Origin: Oligoflexia bacterium
GTDB lineage: Bacteria > Bdellovibrionota > UBA1018
Length of the DNA stretch: 52,362 nucleotides
Reading direction: 5' to 3'
Assembly: GCA_014376785.1 (NCBI GenBank)
Contig: JACMQW010000050.1
Span: 1 to 52,362 of the forward strand
Each line of letters opens with the position of its first letter. The stretch's first letter is position 1. This document shows positions 25,377 to 34,183 of this stretch, piece by piece. The translations under genes were made by a program, and so were the position numbers. Below the pieces are notes generated by a model. It saw only the letters and a program-made list of their open reading frames with translations. It made no database searches and was not told the DNA's origin.

Positions 25377-27250
25377 AGCGGGGCGTCCTCAATCAAAAGC
25401 GTTCGCTGACAACCCTTTTCGAAGAATTTGCGAAGGACCGTGAAATTCAAATCATCGGCTAACTTCCCCTCGCGGTTCACAATCCGGCGTTCCTTGAGAG
25501 CCGGGAATGCAAACCAAGGAAGCGATGTATAAACCCGGTCAAGGACTCCACGGTCTCTCTTTAAGTACGCATCGAGCGCGTAAAAGAGGCTATTCGTGCA
25601 GTTTTTGAGCGCATAGTTGTAGACCTTCGGCATGGTCGGATCATGCATCACTTCGATCACCGACCAAAACAGGTCGTTTAACCGAGTTTCAGAGAGCTTG
25701 ATCTTCATCTGCTGAACTTCGTTTTTATCGTTGATGATCGACGCCCGAATTTTATCTTTTTCAGAGATCAAACGATGAGCCAGGCCGAACTGACCGGTCA
25801 TGCCTGCGATAAAGCCGAATTCTTGGGGTCCGCCCACGGTGCGTGCTCCTTCGACCGAAAAAATGATTCCCGGAAGTTTCACGGGTTCAGCCTTCGGATC
25901 TTTTTGGTTGAAGAGAGTCGCTTCTTTTCCGTCTTTGAAAACGAATCGCATCTGGGTATGGGCGATCCCTAAGTTGGGCTCCAAAATTTGCTTTTCAAAA
26001 AAGATCTCGCGGATCGCGTCGCGCTCAATCGCCATGACCCAGTAAGTTTCTTCATGCGAGACGTTTGCGAGCAGGCGGATGTTCTCGTGGTTCGGAATCG
26101 ACTTAAACGAGTGGGGACTTCTCTTTTTAAAGTGAGCGTCGAATTCCGCAGGGGTAATGATCTTGTACCCACGCGACCCACCATCGCCGACGTTTAAACA
26201 CCGTTTTTTACTCTTCCAAAATTGCATCTCCCAGACGCGACTCGTCCAAGAAGGCATGATCCCACTCGGTGCAAACGGGTCTTTTGCCAGCGGACAACCG
26301 CTAGCCACATCTGCCTTATCATATTCGCGGGCGGCAAACCGCTCGATCAGTTCTTCCCTAAGGTCCGGTAATTTTTCTTTTCCAAGCAAGTGACCCAGTT
26401 CCAAACCCTGTTTTGCGTAAGTGGGTGCGAGAATGATTCCGCGCTGGGCGAGTTCATTAAACCATCCGATGCGCGCGGGCTGCCAAGCCTTGAACATCTC
26501 AAAGAGCTGGGTGGTGCAATTCCGGGACACCGTATCGTAAAGCTTCGTCATTTCCGGATCATGAAAAAAGGGAAGCATGAACTTCCACAGGCCGTTTGCT
26601 TCCTCGGTCGTGAGTGAAAGTCGATACTGACGAACCCGCTGATCCTGCCGGACGCTCATATCGTCGGCTCTTTCCCAGAGCGACGCAAGCCGAGCTGCGT
26701 TCGCAAACGCTCCCTGCATGCCTTCTTTTAAGTCGTAACCCTTACCGTCTAGGAGCGAAACGATTTCGTGGGAAAGAATGATTTCGCCCAGTGAGATCGG
26801 ATCTCGGGATCGGTCGGTCTGATGGTAAAGAATGACCGGAGTTTCAGGCCTGAAGTTCACCCGGAGCTGGGTATGAGCCGCAATCAGGAGCGGCGGAAAT
26901 TCATCGATTTGAAAATCGATCGTCTCGACCGCATCCACTGGAAACGCCCCAATCCAGTGCTCGTGATCATGGCTCACGTTTGCAATAAATTGGTACTCGA
27001 CCCCTGCTTTTAAATGTCCGAAATTTCCGACGACTCCTCGAGCCTGCTCAGGCGTAATCAACCGGTAACTCCGCTTACTCGGGTCTAGGCAATGATTTGC
27101 CCGAGGCCCGGATGGCATGACGGTCGGACCCACGAATGGATCTCCCTCCGGTCGACAATCCGCATGCGCGGATGAGACGAAGAGGATGCTGAGCATTCCA
27201 AGTGCCAGTAAGAAAGAGTGGGGCTTCAGGCGTTTTATCCAAGAGTTCAT
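25373..27250 (-). CDS. Exported protein with two DUF4105/NlpC-like thiol hydrolase repeats
   Basis: I start at the ATG at 27250, which has GTAAGG close upstream, rather than 27262. A signal peptide ends at Ala-His-Ala-Asp. The mature protein is an internal duplication: residues about 37-256 and 324-561 share DPF...MPS, Y(R/K)(L/I)ITP, ANVSH, AHTQ(L/M)R and NCT..LF. In the DUF4105 (Lnb N-terminal) and permuted NlpC/P60 group, the His of AHTQ and the Cys of NCT are the likely catalytic pair (His126-Cys245 and His431-Cys551), so both copies look active. Such enzymes cut amide bonds in peptides or lipoproteins. It overlaps and precedes the amidoligase-like gene. Confidence 0.7.
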   Translation of the reverse strand: MNSWIKRLKPHSFLLALGMLSILFVSSAHADCRPEGDPFVGPTVMPSGPRANHCLDPSKRSYRLITPEQARGVVGNFGHLKAGVEYQFIANVSHDHEHWIGAFPVDAVETIDFQIDEFPPLLIAAHTQLRVNFRPETPVILYHQTDRSRDPISLGEIILSHEIVSLLDGKGYDLKEGMQGAFANAARLASLWERADDMSVRQDQRVRQYRLSLTTEEANGLWKFMLPFFHDPEMTKLYDTVSRNCTTQLFEMFKAWQPARIGWFNELAQRGIILAPTYAKQGLELGHLLGKEKLPDLREELIERFAAREYDKADVASGCPLAKDPFAPSGIMPSWTSRVWEMQFWKSKKRCLNVGDGGSRGYKIITPAEFDAHFKKRSPHSFKSIPNHENIRLLANVSHEETYWVMAIERDAIREIFFEKQILEPNLGIAHTQMRFVFKDGKEATLFNQKDPKAEPVKLPGIIFSVEGARTVGGPQEFGFIAGMTGQFGLAHRLISEKDKIRASIINDKNEVQQMKIKLSETRLNDLFWSVIEVMHDPTMPKVYNYALKNCTNSLFYALDAYLKRDRGVLDRVYTSLPWFAFPALKERRIVNREGKLADDLNFTVLRKFFEKGCQRTLLIEDAPL

Positions 27251-27261
27251 CGCCTTACTCA

Positions 27262-27281
27262 TCGGGAGCGCGTGCTCCCGA
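27262..27281 (-). promoter_or_regulatory. Perfect hairpin just before the DUF4105-like gene
   Basis: TCGGGAGC and GCTCCCGA form an 8-bp perfect inverted repeat with a 4-base loop. It ends 12 bases before the ATG at 27250. It could be an operator or a leader hairpin limiting ribosome access; there is no T-run. Confidence 0.45.
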
Positions 27282-27455
27282 CTTAACTGCGTTTACAGAA
27301 ACGGGGAGTTAATAGGTATGATAAATTTCTGACGATTTGGCGGCCTTCGCCCAATCAAAGCCCTGCTATTCGGTCTCCCCATTCAAGCGGCGGGAGCGTA
27401 AACCCCCGAGCGATTGGCTTGACGGATCGGCTCTCTTTCGCAAAGCTGATCCTCT

Positions 27456-29567
27456 ATGACCGACCTCCCACTGCCACCTCGTTGTCCGAAAAAAGTGAAA
27501 ACGATTCTCGAACATGGGGAAACAAGGGAAGACCCCTATTTTTGGCTTCGAGAGAAAGAAAATCCCGAAGTCGAGAAGTATGTCAGAGAAGAAAACGCCT
27601 ATTACGCGACCGTGATGGACCGTCTGAAAGACTTGAAAACTGACTATTTTGAGAAGCTCAAGTCTCGGATGGAACCCGAAGCCATCGAAGTTCCTTATCG
27701 CCACGGCCCCTTTCGTTATGGTGCTTACATTCCCGAGGGAAAAGAATACGCCGTTTACACGCGATCAAAGGAAGAAAGTCGCAGTCTTCATCCCGCAGAC
27801 GGAGTGGTGTGGCTCGATTTAAACGAGGTTGCGAAAGCGCACGACTACGTCTCGCTCGGAGGGTTTACTCCGAATGATGCGCACGATCTCATTGCTTACA
27901 CCTTGGATGTGGAAGGAAACGAGATTTATCGACTCCATTTCATTTCAACGGATGCGAGACCCGCGCCGTCAGAAATCATTGAAAATGTAGAAGGGGACAT
28001 CGTCTACTCAAAAAACGGGCAGTATATTTTCTATGTTCGCTTAAATGACCAGCACCGGCCCTACCAAGTCTGGCGCCACGCACTCCGAACTCCGTCCACC
28101 GAAGATCTTTTGATCTTTGAGGAAAAAGATCCCAGATTCTTCACTTCGATCCAGTCATCCACCGATGGCGAATGGATCTTTATTCACCTCTCGAGCGCGG
28201 AAAGCACGGAAGTTAGGTACGCGAGAAGGGGATCAGAAAAAAACGAGGCCGGGGGGGAATCCCCTTTATTCACTGTTTTTCTGACACGGAAGGGTTCTCA
28301 TGAATATGAACTGGACGCTCAAGCGGACCGCTTCATCGTTCTCACGAATCAAGATGAGCCGAACTTTTCTCTCGGATCTATCCCTCTGACCGAAATCGAA
28401 AACGGGATGAAGAGCTGGAAGCCGATTGTCATTGGAGACGCTCGCACGGACGTGCGCGGATTCACCGTTTTTAAAAACCACATCGCAGTGCTGTTTGCTT
28501 TCGACGGCGTCCTGGGCGTTCGGATTTTTTCTCAAGGGGAAAGCCGAGGAGAAAAGGCGACCTATGATTTGCCATTCACAGAAACCATTCGGGACGTGAG
28601 TTTTTCCGCAAATGAAGAGTTTAATGCGAAAACCATCCGCCTCAAATACTCCAGTCCAAGAACTCCCACCCAAACTATCGAATACGATCTCTCAAGCGGT
28701 CACCGTGAAGTGCTGCATGAAAGGATCGTTCATGGATTTCGGCCGGAAGATTACGCCGTCGAGCGCATCGAGATTTCCGCCGCGGATGGTACGAAAATAC
28801 CCGTCTCTCTGATTTTTAGAGAGATCGACCGCGGGAAGAAACTGCCGACCTTGCTCTATGGTTACGGATCGTACGGGATGGTCACGCCCACGGGATTTAG
28901 CCTGCTTCGGTCCGTGATTGTCGATGACGGATTTCTCTACGCGGTTGCTCATGTTCGCGGCAGCGGAGACCTCGGCCAACGTTGGTACAAAGAGGGTAAA
29001 TTTCTAAAAAAGAAAAATACCTTTACGGACTTTCATGATGTGGCGAAGGCGTTAGTCACTTCGGGCCGAACCGGCGCGGGGAATATCACGTTGCATGGGG
29101 GGAGCGCGGGCGGACTTTTAGTGGCGGCGACGATGAACTTGGAGCCGAGTTTTTTTCGCGGCGTGATCGCAGAAGTGCCCTTCGTCGATGTCTTAAGCAC
29201 CATGTCTGATGAGACGCTCCCGCTCACCCCGACCGAATGGGATGAATGGGGGGATCCTCGTCAGCTCGAATTTTTCCGAGCCATGCGCGAATACTCTCCC
29301 TACGACCAACTCAAGGCCGGCGAGTATCCCTATCTTCTCGTAAACGGAGGATGGAACGATCCGCGGGTGACTTACTGGGAGCCGACCAAATGGGTGGCTA
29401 AGCTTCGAGACCTCCGTACCGATGATCGTCTGACCATCTTGGATATCGAGATGGGGGCCGGCCACTTCGGTGTGACCGGACGATTTGCCGCACTGGAAAA
29501 ACCAGCGGAAATGATCGCTTTTCTGCATGCGATTCATTTTGAGCGGGAACGTTTGAACGAGAATTGA
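27456..29567 (+). CDS. ptrB: Oligopeptidase B-like serine peptidase (S9A)
   Basis: The 703-residue protein has the S9A layout: an N-terminal beta-propeller opening with DPYFWLREKENPEVEKY, then an alpha/beta-hydrolase domain. The catalytic triad is readable as Ser550 in GGSAGG, Asp635 in NGGWNDPRV and His670 in GAGHFG. The blocks KKNTFTDF and EVPFVDVLSTM.DETLPLTPTEWDEWG are characteristic of oligopeptidase B, which cuts short peptides after Arg or Lys in the cytoplasm. There is no signal peptide. Length is normal. No good ribosome site is seen before the ATG. It is divergent from the DUF4105-like operon and looks monocistronic. Confidence 0.88.
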   Translation: MTDLPLPPRCPKKVKTILEHGETREDPYFWLREKENPEVEKYVREENAYYATVMDRLKDLKTDYFEKLKSRMEPEAIEVPYRHGPFRYGAYIPEGKEYAVYTRSKEESRSLHPADGVVWLDLNEVAKAHDYVSLGGFTPNDAHDLIAYTLDVEGNEIYRLHFISTDARPAPSEIIENVEGDIVYSKNGQYIFYVRLNDQHRPYQVWRHALRTPSTEDLLIFEEKDPRFFTSIQSSTDGEWIFIHLSSAESTEVRYARRGSEKNEAGGESPLFTVFLTRKGSHEYELDAQADRFIVLTNQDEPNFSLGSIPLTEIENGMKSWKPIVIGDARTDVRGFTVFKNHIAVLFAFDGVLGVRIFSQGESRGEKATYDLPFTETIRDVSFSANEEFNAKTIRLKYSSPRTPTQTIEYDLSSGHREVLHERIVHGFRPEDYAVERIEISAADGTKIPVSLIFREIDRGKKLPTLLYGYGSYGMVTPTGFSLLRSVIVDDGFLYAVAHVRGSGDLGQRWYKEGKFLKKKNTFTDFHDVAKALVTSGRTGAGNITLHGGSAGGLLVAATMNLEPSFFRGVIAEVPFVDVLSTMSDETLPLTPTEWDEWGDPRQLEFFRAMREYSPYDQLKAGEYPYLLVNGGWNDPRVTYWEPTKWVAKLRDLRTDDRLTILDIEMGAGHFGVTGRFAALEKPAEMIAFLHAIHFERERLNEN

Positions 29568-29780
29568 CTGATCAACGGGGCAAACACCGCTGATAGTCCA
29601 CTCAGTAGTGACCAAAGCCCTCTCCACGGCGACCATAGAGCTTGAGTCTGATAATGGTTATTATGTAAAGTAGAAACTATTAGGGGATGTTTTTGCCTAC
29701 GTGAGCCTGGCTTAAAAGAACTCTCTAAACCCCTTGATCCAGTGTTTGATTTCCAAGCGATCCTCGTTATCGTCGACCAC

Positions 29781-30242
29781 ATGAAAAACTTTTCTCTCTC
29801 AATTCTCTGTTTATCAATCTCCGCGGTCGCGGGCACCGCTGTGGCTGGCCAGTCTGCAGACCCTCAGATGGCTCACTTGAATATCCCGGGTTTTGAAGCG
29901 GCTCCGGCAACCGCAAAAGTCATTTTTGAAAGTCCAAAAAATCACGATGTCGTGACGAAGAAATTCAAAGTAAAATTCGGGGTTTCCGGCATGAAACTTC
30001 ATCCTGCGGGCGAACTCAATCCGGGCACTGGACATCATCATCTGATCATCGATGGCGACTCGGTTCCGGCTGGCCAAACGGTGCCTGCGGATGCAACGCA
30101 CATCCATTTTGGAAAAGGTCAAACAGAGACCGAAATCGAACTTGCCCCAGGCCCACATAAATTGACTCTGCAGTTCGCGAACGGGGCGCATCTTTCCTAT
30201 GGTCCCACGATGGCGACCACGATCGACATCATCGTAAAATGA
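29781..30242 (+). CDS. Exported DUF4399 protein
   Basis: I start at ATG 29781, which gives a clean signal peptide (KNFSLSILCLSISAVAGTAVAG); the in-frame GTG at 29742 would add 13 residues before it. The 153-residue product carries the DUF4399 hallmarks GTGHHHLIID, ADATHIHFGKGQTETE and LAPGPHKLTLQFANGAHLSYGP. These proteins are small periplasmic beta-sandwiches with a conserved His cluster. A metal-binding role is often guessed but not proven. The 213 bases before it (29568-29780) show no terminator with a T-run and no promoter I would name with confidence. Confidence 0.8.
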   Translation: MKNFSLSILCLSISAVAGTAVAGQSADPQMAHLNIPGFEAAPATAKVIFESPKNHDVVTKKFKVKFGVSGMKLHPAGELNPGTGHHHLIIDGDSVPAGQTVPADATHIHFGKGQTETEIELAPGPHKLTLQFANGAHLSYGPTMATTIDIIVK

Positions 30243-30256
30243 TCCGGACCGCTTAT

Positions 30257-30279
30257 TTAAGTTACATTAAGTTAATGTA
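30257..30279 (+). promoter_or_regulatory. Operator-like palindrome with 10-bp direct repeat
   Basis: TACATTAAGTTAATGTA (30263-30279) is a perfect palindrome of 8+1+8 bases. TTAAGTTA also occurs twice exactly 10 bases apart (30257 and 30267), one helical turn. It ends 18 bases before the ATG of the next gene, a position suited to repression of that gene by a dimeric regulator. Confidence 0.55.
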
Positions 30280-30297
30280 TTAAATGAGGGTAATATC

Positions 30298-30747
30298 ATG
30301 AATTCTTCGGAAATTGACTCACGCGGATCGGGACGAAATCGATCAGAAATCATAGATTTAGACCACCGTTTGAAGGGGTTAGATGAAGATCTCTCCGGCG
30401 GTGGGTTTCTAGAGGTGCGTCCGAATCAAGAGTGGACTCCCCTCTTTACTCGCTCCTTTTTATTGACGGTGGAATGTTATGCGGCCGTTTTGTTTCAACG
30501 ATTACGCGCCGAGCTCTTCGAATCAAGACTCGGAATGCCTAAAAACGATGCGGAAGTTTTCTCCATCCTCGAGCGCCACGGAAAAATGGACCTGATCGAA
30601 GCGAGAAAGTTGCGTCAGTTTTGCGAGGCTCGCGCACTGTCATCCCGTGATCTTGAAAAATTAAATCACGCGGAGCTTGGCGAAATGGTGTCGGATCTCT
30701 CATGGATCCGCGAAATCCTGGTCCGCATGGCCCACGACATCAGCTGA
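30298..30747 (+). CDS. Small helical protein of unknown function
   Basis: The 149-residue protein has a disordered polar start (about 25 residues) and then helices, including RSFLLTVECYAAVLFQRLRAE and a Lys/Arg/Glu-rich C-terminal half. There is no signal peptide and no motif I recognise. A GAGGG ribosome site lies 7 bases before the ATG. The palindrome just upstream suggests regulated expression. It is convergent with the BamB-like gene, with 23 bases between stop codons and no obvious terminator. A DNA- or protein-binding role is possible but not visible. Confidence 0.6.
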   Translation: MNSSEIDSRGSGRNRSEIIDLDHRLKGLDEDLSGGGFLEVRPNQEWTPLFTRSFLLTVECYAAVLFQRLRAELFESRLGMPKNDAEVFSILERHGKMDLIEARKLRQFCEARALSSRDLEKLNHAELGEMVSDLSWIREILVRMAHDIS

Positions 30748-30770
30748 ACCCTCAAACCTGAACTGAGAAC

Positions 30771-31973
30771 TCAGTAAGCCTGGCGCCGGTGTTCTGCGCT
30801 GCCAAATTGGTAAGCGTCGGGACGTTTTGCGCCCTCAGGCCTGATCTTGAATTGGTAGAGGTTGCCCGCCATCGAAAGCAAATAAAGCGATTCCGTACTC
30901 GAATCGAACACCGGGTTGCTTGAGAATCCCGAACCGTCGCCCACATTGAATCGGTATAGGCCTTTACCCGTCACTTTATCCACCACGTACAAGTACTGGT
31001 GCGAGGATGCGAAAATCGCGTAGCGCTCGGTGATCACGATCGATGTCGGAACTCCGCGGTCGATATCAAACTGCCAAAGGACTTTCGCATTCGCTTGGGA
31101 GAGTGCGTAAACCGATCCGTTACTCGAAGGCAGGTAAATAACGGACTGGTCGATCGTGACTTTGCGAGCTCCGCCGGCATCGAACCTCCAGAGGGTGTCC
31201 CCTCCTTTTCGACGGAGCGAATAAAGTGCCCCGTCATACGAAGGAATGTAGACCGTGTCTCCGCTGAGGACCGGAGAGGCATCCACATCGGTGAACTTGG
31301 TGGTTACCTGAAGCTTCCGCTCCCATTTTAAAACGCCTTCTTCAAGCGATAACGCGACTAAGAATCCGTCACTCATTCCCGCAATGACTTCTCCACCATC
31401 CACTAATGGCGCAGAAGCGGCGTGAATCGTCGCCGTTTGGGGAGTCCGACGTTTATAACTCCAGAGCCATTTTCCAGTGCCGGCATCCAGAGCATAAAGC
31501 GTGTCATCCGCTGCCGTCACAAAAAGCCGACCGTTCACGATTGTCGGCCGAGAGACGAGAGACTGCTTTACTTCGTATTTCCAAACGAGCTTGCCGGTTT
31601 CGGCACTTAGGCAATAAAGAAAGCCATCTCCCCCTCCGAAGTAGACGTTTTTCTTTTCCGCCGCGAGCTCGCTTACCACTCCATTTTTTACCGGGAAAGT
31701 CCAGCGCACCCGAAGCAAGCCAGGATAAAGTGAAGTCACACCACTCGACACACTCCCGAAAATCAGCGTGTTTTCGTAGAGAATGGCGTTTGAATACTCG
31801 AACCCGCGATCATTCGCATCGTAAGCGCCATGAGTCGGAAACGTCCATCCACGCGTCATCACCATCGTGTCTGGCACGAGATCACGGTGAATGTTTTTAC
31901 CCGCGCATCCAGAGAGAAGCGATCCGAATCCGAGGATCGATCCGAAGAAGAGAGTGATGAGTAAAAAACGCAT
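30771..31973 (-). CDS. bamB: BamB-like outer-membrane assembly lipoprotein (PQQ-repeat propeller)
   Basis: The 400-residue protein has lipobox Leu-Leu-Ser-Gly-Cys near residue 23, so it is a lipoprotein. It then has six or more blades of a beta-propeller of the PQQ type (FLYCLSAETGKLVWKYEV, TLYALDAGTGKWLWSYK, GFLVALSLEEGVLKWE). BamB helps the BAM complex fold barrels into the outer membrane, and this window has several barrel clients. Its ATG overlaps the stop of the upstream yfgM-like gene by one base (TAATG). In E. coli the order is yfgM-bamB-der; here der lies 2 kb away behind two inverted genes. A different PQQ-propeller lipoprotein cannot be fully excluded. Confidence 0.8.
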   Translation of the reverse strand: MRFLLITLFFGSILGFGSLLSGCAGKNIHRDLVPDTMVMTRGWTFPTHGAYDANDRGFEYSNAILYENTLIFGSVSSGVTSLYPGLLRVRWTFPVKNGVVSELAAEKKNVYFGGGDGFLYCLSAETGKLVWKYEVKQSLVSRPTIVNGRLFVTAADDTLYALDAGTGKWLWSYKRRTPQTATIHAASAPLVDGGEVIAGMSDGFLVALSLEEGVLKWERKLQVTTKFTDVDASPVLSGDTVYIPSYDGALYSLRRKGGDTLWRFDAGGARKVTIDQSVIYLPSSNGSVYALSQANAKVLWQFDIDRGVPTSIVITERYAIFASSHQYLYVVDKVTGKGLYRFNVGDGSGFSSNPVFDSSTESLYLLSMAGNLYQFKIRPEGAKRPDAYQFGSAEHRRQAY

Positions 31974-32761
31974 TAGAGCGATGCTTTCTTCGTTTCGGCA
32001 AACCGAGCGGCGTCCGTATTCGGCAACGTTTTCACCATTTGTTCATAAGTCGTTTTAGCCGCTGCTTTATCGCCGAGTGTTTCTTGGCAACGCGCTTTCG
32101 ACCGTAAAAGCTCTCCCGCCATCAAGCCCGATCCAGAATGGTAAGCGCGGTCGAAACTTTTCACTGCGTCTGCGCAGCGCCCGAGAGCTTCTTGTGCGTA
32201 ACCGAGGCTGTAAAGCGCAGCAGTCGTTTGTTCTTTCCCCGGAGCGGAGTTCGCCGCGGAGTCAAACCACTTTGCTGCTTTTTCAAAAGAAGCCGCACCG
32301 ACGGAATGATCAAAATAAAGCCCACCTAAGTCCATCTTCGCGTCAAATCCGGGTAGCGTGCCCGGAAAATCATGGGCAACTTTTTCAAGCGATTCTACGC
32401 TGCCGTGGAGCTTTGCATCGACATCAAATGTCGCGAGCGATAGAGCGGCTGGATTTGCGATCTTTGCGGCAGGCTTGATCGGTGTTTTTGATTTCGGATC
32501 GACCTTTGCCGGCACGGGTGTGGCTGCTCTCACCGAGTTCGAGTAAACTTTCATTTCAGCTGCCAGGGTGTTGCGGGCTTTGAAAAGGGCTTCGGATGCT
32601 TGCGCCCGAAAAGTACCGCGTTTGGTGAGGTAGAGGCTCACCGCGAGTGCGATCGCGAGGAGAATCACACAGGCAACTGCAACCAACTTTCGTTGTTTCG
32701 AAGCAGTCGTAGCGATACGAGTCATGGAACCAGAGAGCAGATCATTCGAAGCAAGTGACAT
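31973..32761 (-). CDS. YfgM-like membrane protein with TPR repeats
   Basis: The 262-residue protein has a short cytoplasmic N-terminus, one transmembrane helix (VAVACVILLAIALAVSLYL) and a periplasmic part. That part has a Pro/Lys/Ala linker and tetratricopeptide-like repeats (TAALYSLGYAQEALGRCADAVKSFDRA). This is the architecture of YfgM, a SecYEG partner that passes exported proteins to periplasmic chaperones. The start could be at 32761 or at Met13 (32725); a possible promoter close to 32761 favours the shorter form. It is coupled to bamB, as in E. coli, which supports the assignment. Confidence 0.72.
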   Translation of the reverse strand: MSLASNDLLSGSMTRIATTASKQRKLVAVACVILLAIALAVSLYLTKRGTFRAQASEALFKARNTLAAEMKVYSNSVRAATPVPAKVDPKSKTPIKPAAKIANPAALSLATFDVDAKLHGSVESLEKVAHDFPGTLPGFDAKMDLGGLYFDHSVGAASFEKAAKWFDSAANSAPGKEQTTAALYSLGYAQEALGRCADAVKSFDRAYHSGSGLMAGELLRSKARCQETLGDKAAAKTTYEQMVKTLPNTDAARFAETKKASL

Positions 32762-32769
32762 ATGATTCT

Positions 32770-32798
32770 GGTTTAAGGGAGCATCGTAGGGTTGTCAA
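32770..32798 (-). promoter_or_regulatory. Candidate promoter for yfgM-bamB
   Basis: On the minus strand TTGACA (32798-32793) is followed after 17 bases by TAAACC (32775-32770). The -35 box is perfect and the -10 box weak. Transcription would start close to the ATG at 32761, which favours translation from 32725. Confidence 0.35.
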
Positions 32799-32829
32799 AA
32801 GGAAAGACCCCCGCTACCCTTTAACGAAC

Positions 32830-33342
32830 ATGAATCGGATCAAGGGCTTAATCGCTTTTCAGGCACTCCTGCTCGCATTTTCAGCCCTCGCTCTCGCGCC
32901 ATCGGCTCTCGCGCGAGATCTTCAAGGCCGAATGGGATTAGGATATAACGCACAGTTTGCGAACTACCGCGAGTCGGGCAACTCAACGCCCGCAATCGCC
33001 GCAAAATACGCGCCTACGAAGGACATTGCGCTCGAAGGGGTCTTAGGAGTCGCGACCACGAAGCCGGGAAACTCGGTCGTTGCCTTGAAACTTTTTAAAA
33101 ATCTTTTTTATGAGAACAATCTGAACTTCTACGGAATGCTCGCCGGAGGGCTGGTTACCGCAAACAGCAATTCCGGCGTCGATCTGCAAGGCGGATTTGG
33201 ATGCGAATTTTTCATCCCGGGTCTCGAGAGCGTCGGCATGTCGTTTGAGCTCGGCGGTGAACTGACGAACATTACGGGCTCGATGGTTTTCCGAACAGTG
33301 GGAGCATCCTTTCTCAATGCCGGCATGCGATTCTATTTCTAA
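32830..33342 (+). CDS. Small outer-membrane beta-barrel protein
   Basis: The ATG at 32830 gives a signal peptide ending in Ser-Ala-Leu-Ala-Arg; earlier in-frame codons lie upstream of any plausible leader. The 170-residue product has alternating strands (GRMGLGYNAQFANY, NLNFYGMLAGGLVTA, VGMSFELGGELTN) and ends in FLNAGMRFYF, an aromatic C-terminus typical of eight-stranded barrels. No specific function can be given. It is the first of two barrel genes on the plus strand that separate yfgM-bamB from der, and only 28 bases separate it from the second. Confidence 0.75.
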   Translation: MNRIKGLIAFQALLLAFSALALAPSALARDLQGRMGLGYNAQFANYRESGNSTPAIAAKYAPTKDIALEGVLGVATTKPGNSVVALKLFKNLFYENNLNFYGMLAGGLVTANSNSGVDLQGGFGCEFFIPGLESVGMSFELGGELTNITGSMVFRTVGASFLNAGMRFYF

Positions 33343-33370
33343 ATCTGTGTTTTCAAAACGGAGCTCTCCA

Positions 33371-34183
33371 ATGCTCGCGATCGGGCTCGCATTCGGTGTC
33401 GCTTTAGTCGCGGCCTCGCTCACGAGCCTAAGCGCATTCGCTGTCGATCCGCCTCCACCCGCATCCGTTACCGAACCAGCCGCTTCGGGCGAACATGGAG
33501 CCGGGCGCACGCAACAACCCGAGGAAGATGATTTTCGGCCCACTCCGTACACCAGTTTTGGCGAATTTAATGATGAGGAAGAATCAGAAGACACGCGCTT
33601 CTTCCAGTACGGTCGATTTTTCGGCGTCAGTCTAGGACTGGGTTACGAAGGTGCCCCCGGAAATCGGGGGGCGTTGTTTACGGGGGGGATTCCCGCGTAT
33701 GAGCTTCGCGTGCATTACTGGTTTGATTTTAACTTCGCGCTCACTCTGGGGATTTATTCCGCGAAACACCAGTATACCGGATTGAGAGAAAACAGCGCAG
33801 ATAACGAACAATCCAAACACGACTTTAGCCTATTCAAATTCGGCGCAGAGCTTCGCTATTACTTCGATACGCGCGACGCGACGGCCCCGGTGACTTTCGC
33901 CGGACCCTTTCTCACCGTCGGCGTCGGTCAGTACACGAAAACCGAAAATGACATCTCCGATCCGACGACAGTCGCGAAAGACAATGCTTTTGGCCTCTCC
34001 GTGGGTGCGGGCTTAGAGTTCCCGCTGAAACCCAGGAAGAGTTATCTGAATCTGGAAACGAAATTCCATTCCGTGTCGTTTAACGACACCGGACTTTCCG
34101 TCACAACGGCTGGATCGAAAGTGACTCCCGATACCAGCGGCTTATTCTTCACCGTCATGGCTTCCATTCTCTTCACTTATTAA
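33371..34183 (+). CDS. Outer-membrane beta-barrel protein with acidic linker
   Basis: I choose ATG 33371, preceded by GGAG, which gives a signal peptide ending Ser-Ala-Phe-Ala-Val. After it come about 55 Pro/Glu-rich residues, then barrel-like strands (GVSLGLGYEG, YELRVHYWFDFNFALTLGIYS, FGAELRYYFDTRD) and a final SILFTY. Seven residues from the start of the strand region a run of G (in GAPGNRGALFTGG) gives a Gly-rich turn. It is the second gene of the inserted barrel pair. Its last 42 bases overlap the 3' end of der on the other strand, encoding both the final barrel strand and Der's acidic tail. Confidence 0.75.
   Translation: MLAIGLAFGVALVAASLTSLSAFAVDPPPPASVTEPAASGEHGAGRTQQPEEDDFRPTPYTSFGEFNDEEESEDTRFFQYGRFFGVSLGLGYEGAPGNRGALFTGGIPAYELRVHYWFDFNFALTLGIYSAKHQYTGLRENSADNEQSKHDFSLFKFGAELRYYFDTRDATAPVTFAGPFLTVGVGQYTKTENDISDPTTVAKDNAFGLSVGAGLEFPLKPRKSYLNLETKFHSVSFNDTGLSVTTAGSKVTPDTSGLFFTVMASILFTY

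Noticed and set aside
27417-27445. TTGACG upstream of oligopeptidase B as a promoter
   Set aside because: No acceptable -10 box lies 16-18 bases downstream and the leader would be nearly absent.
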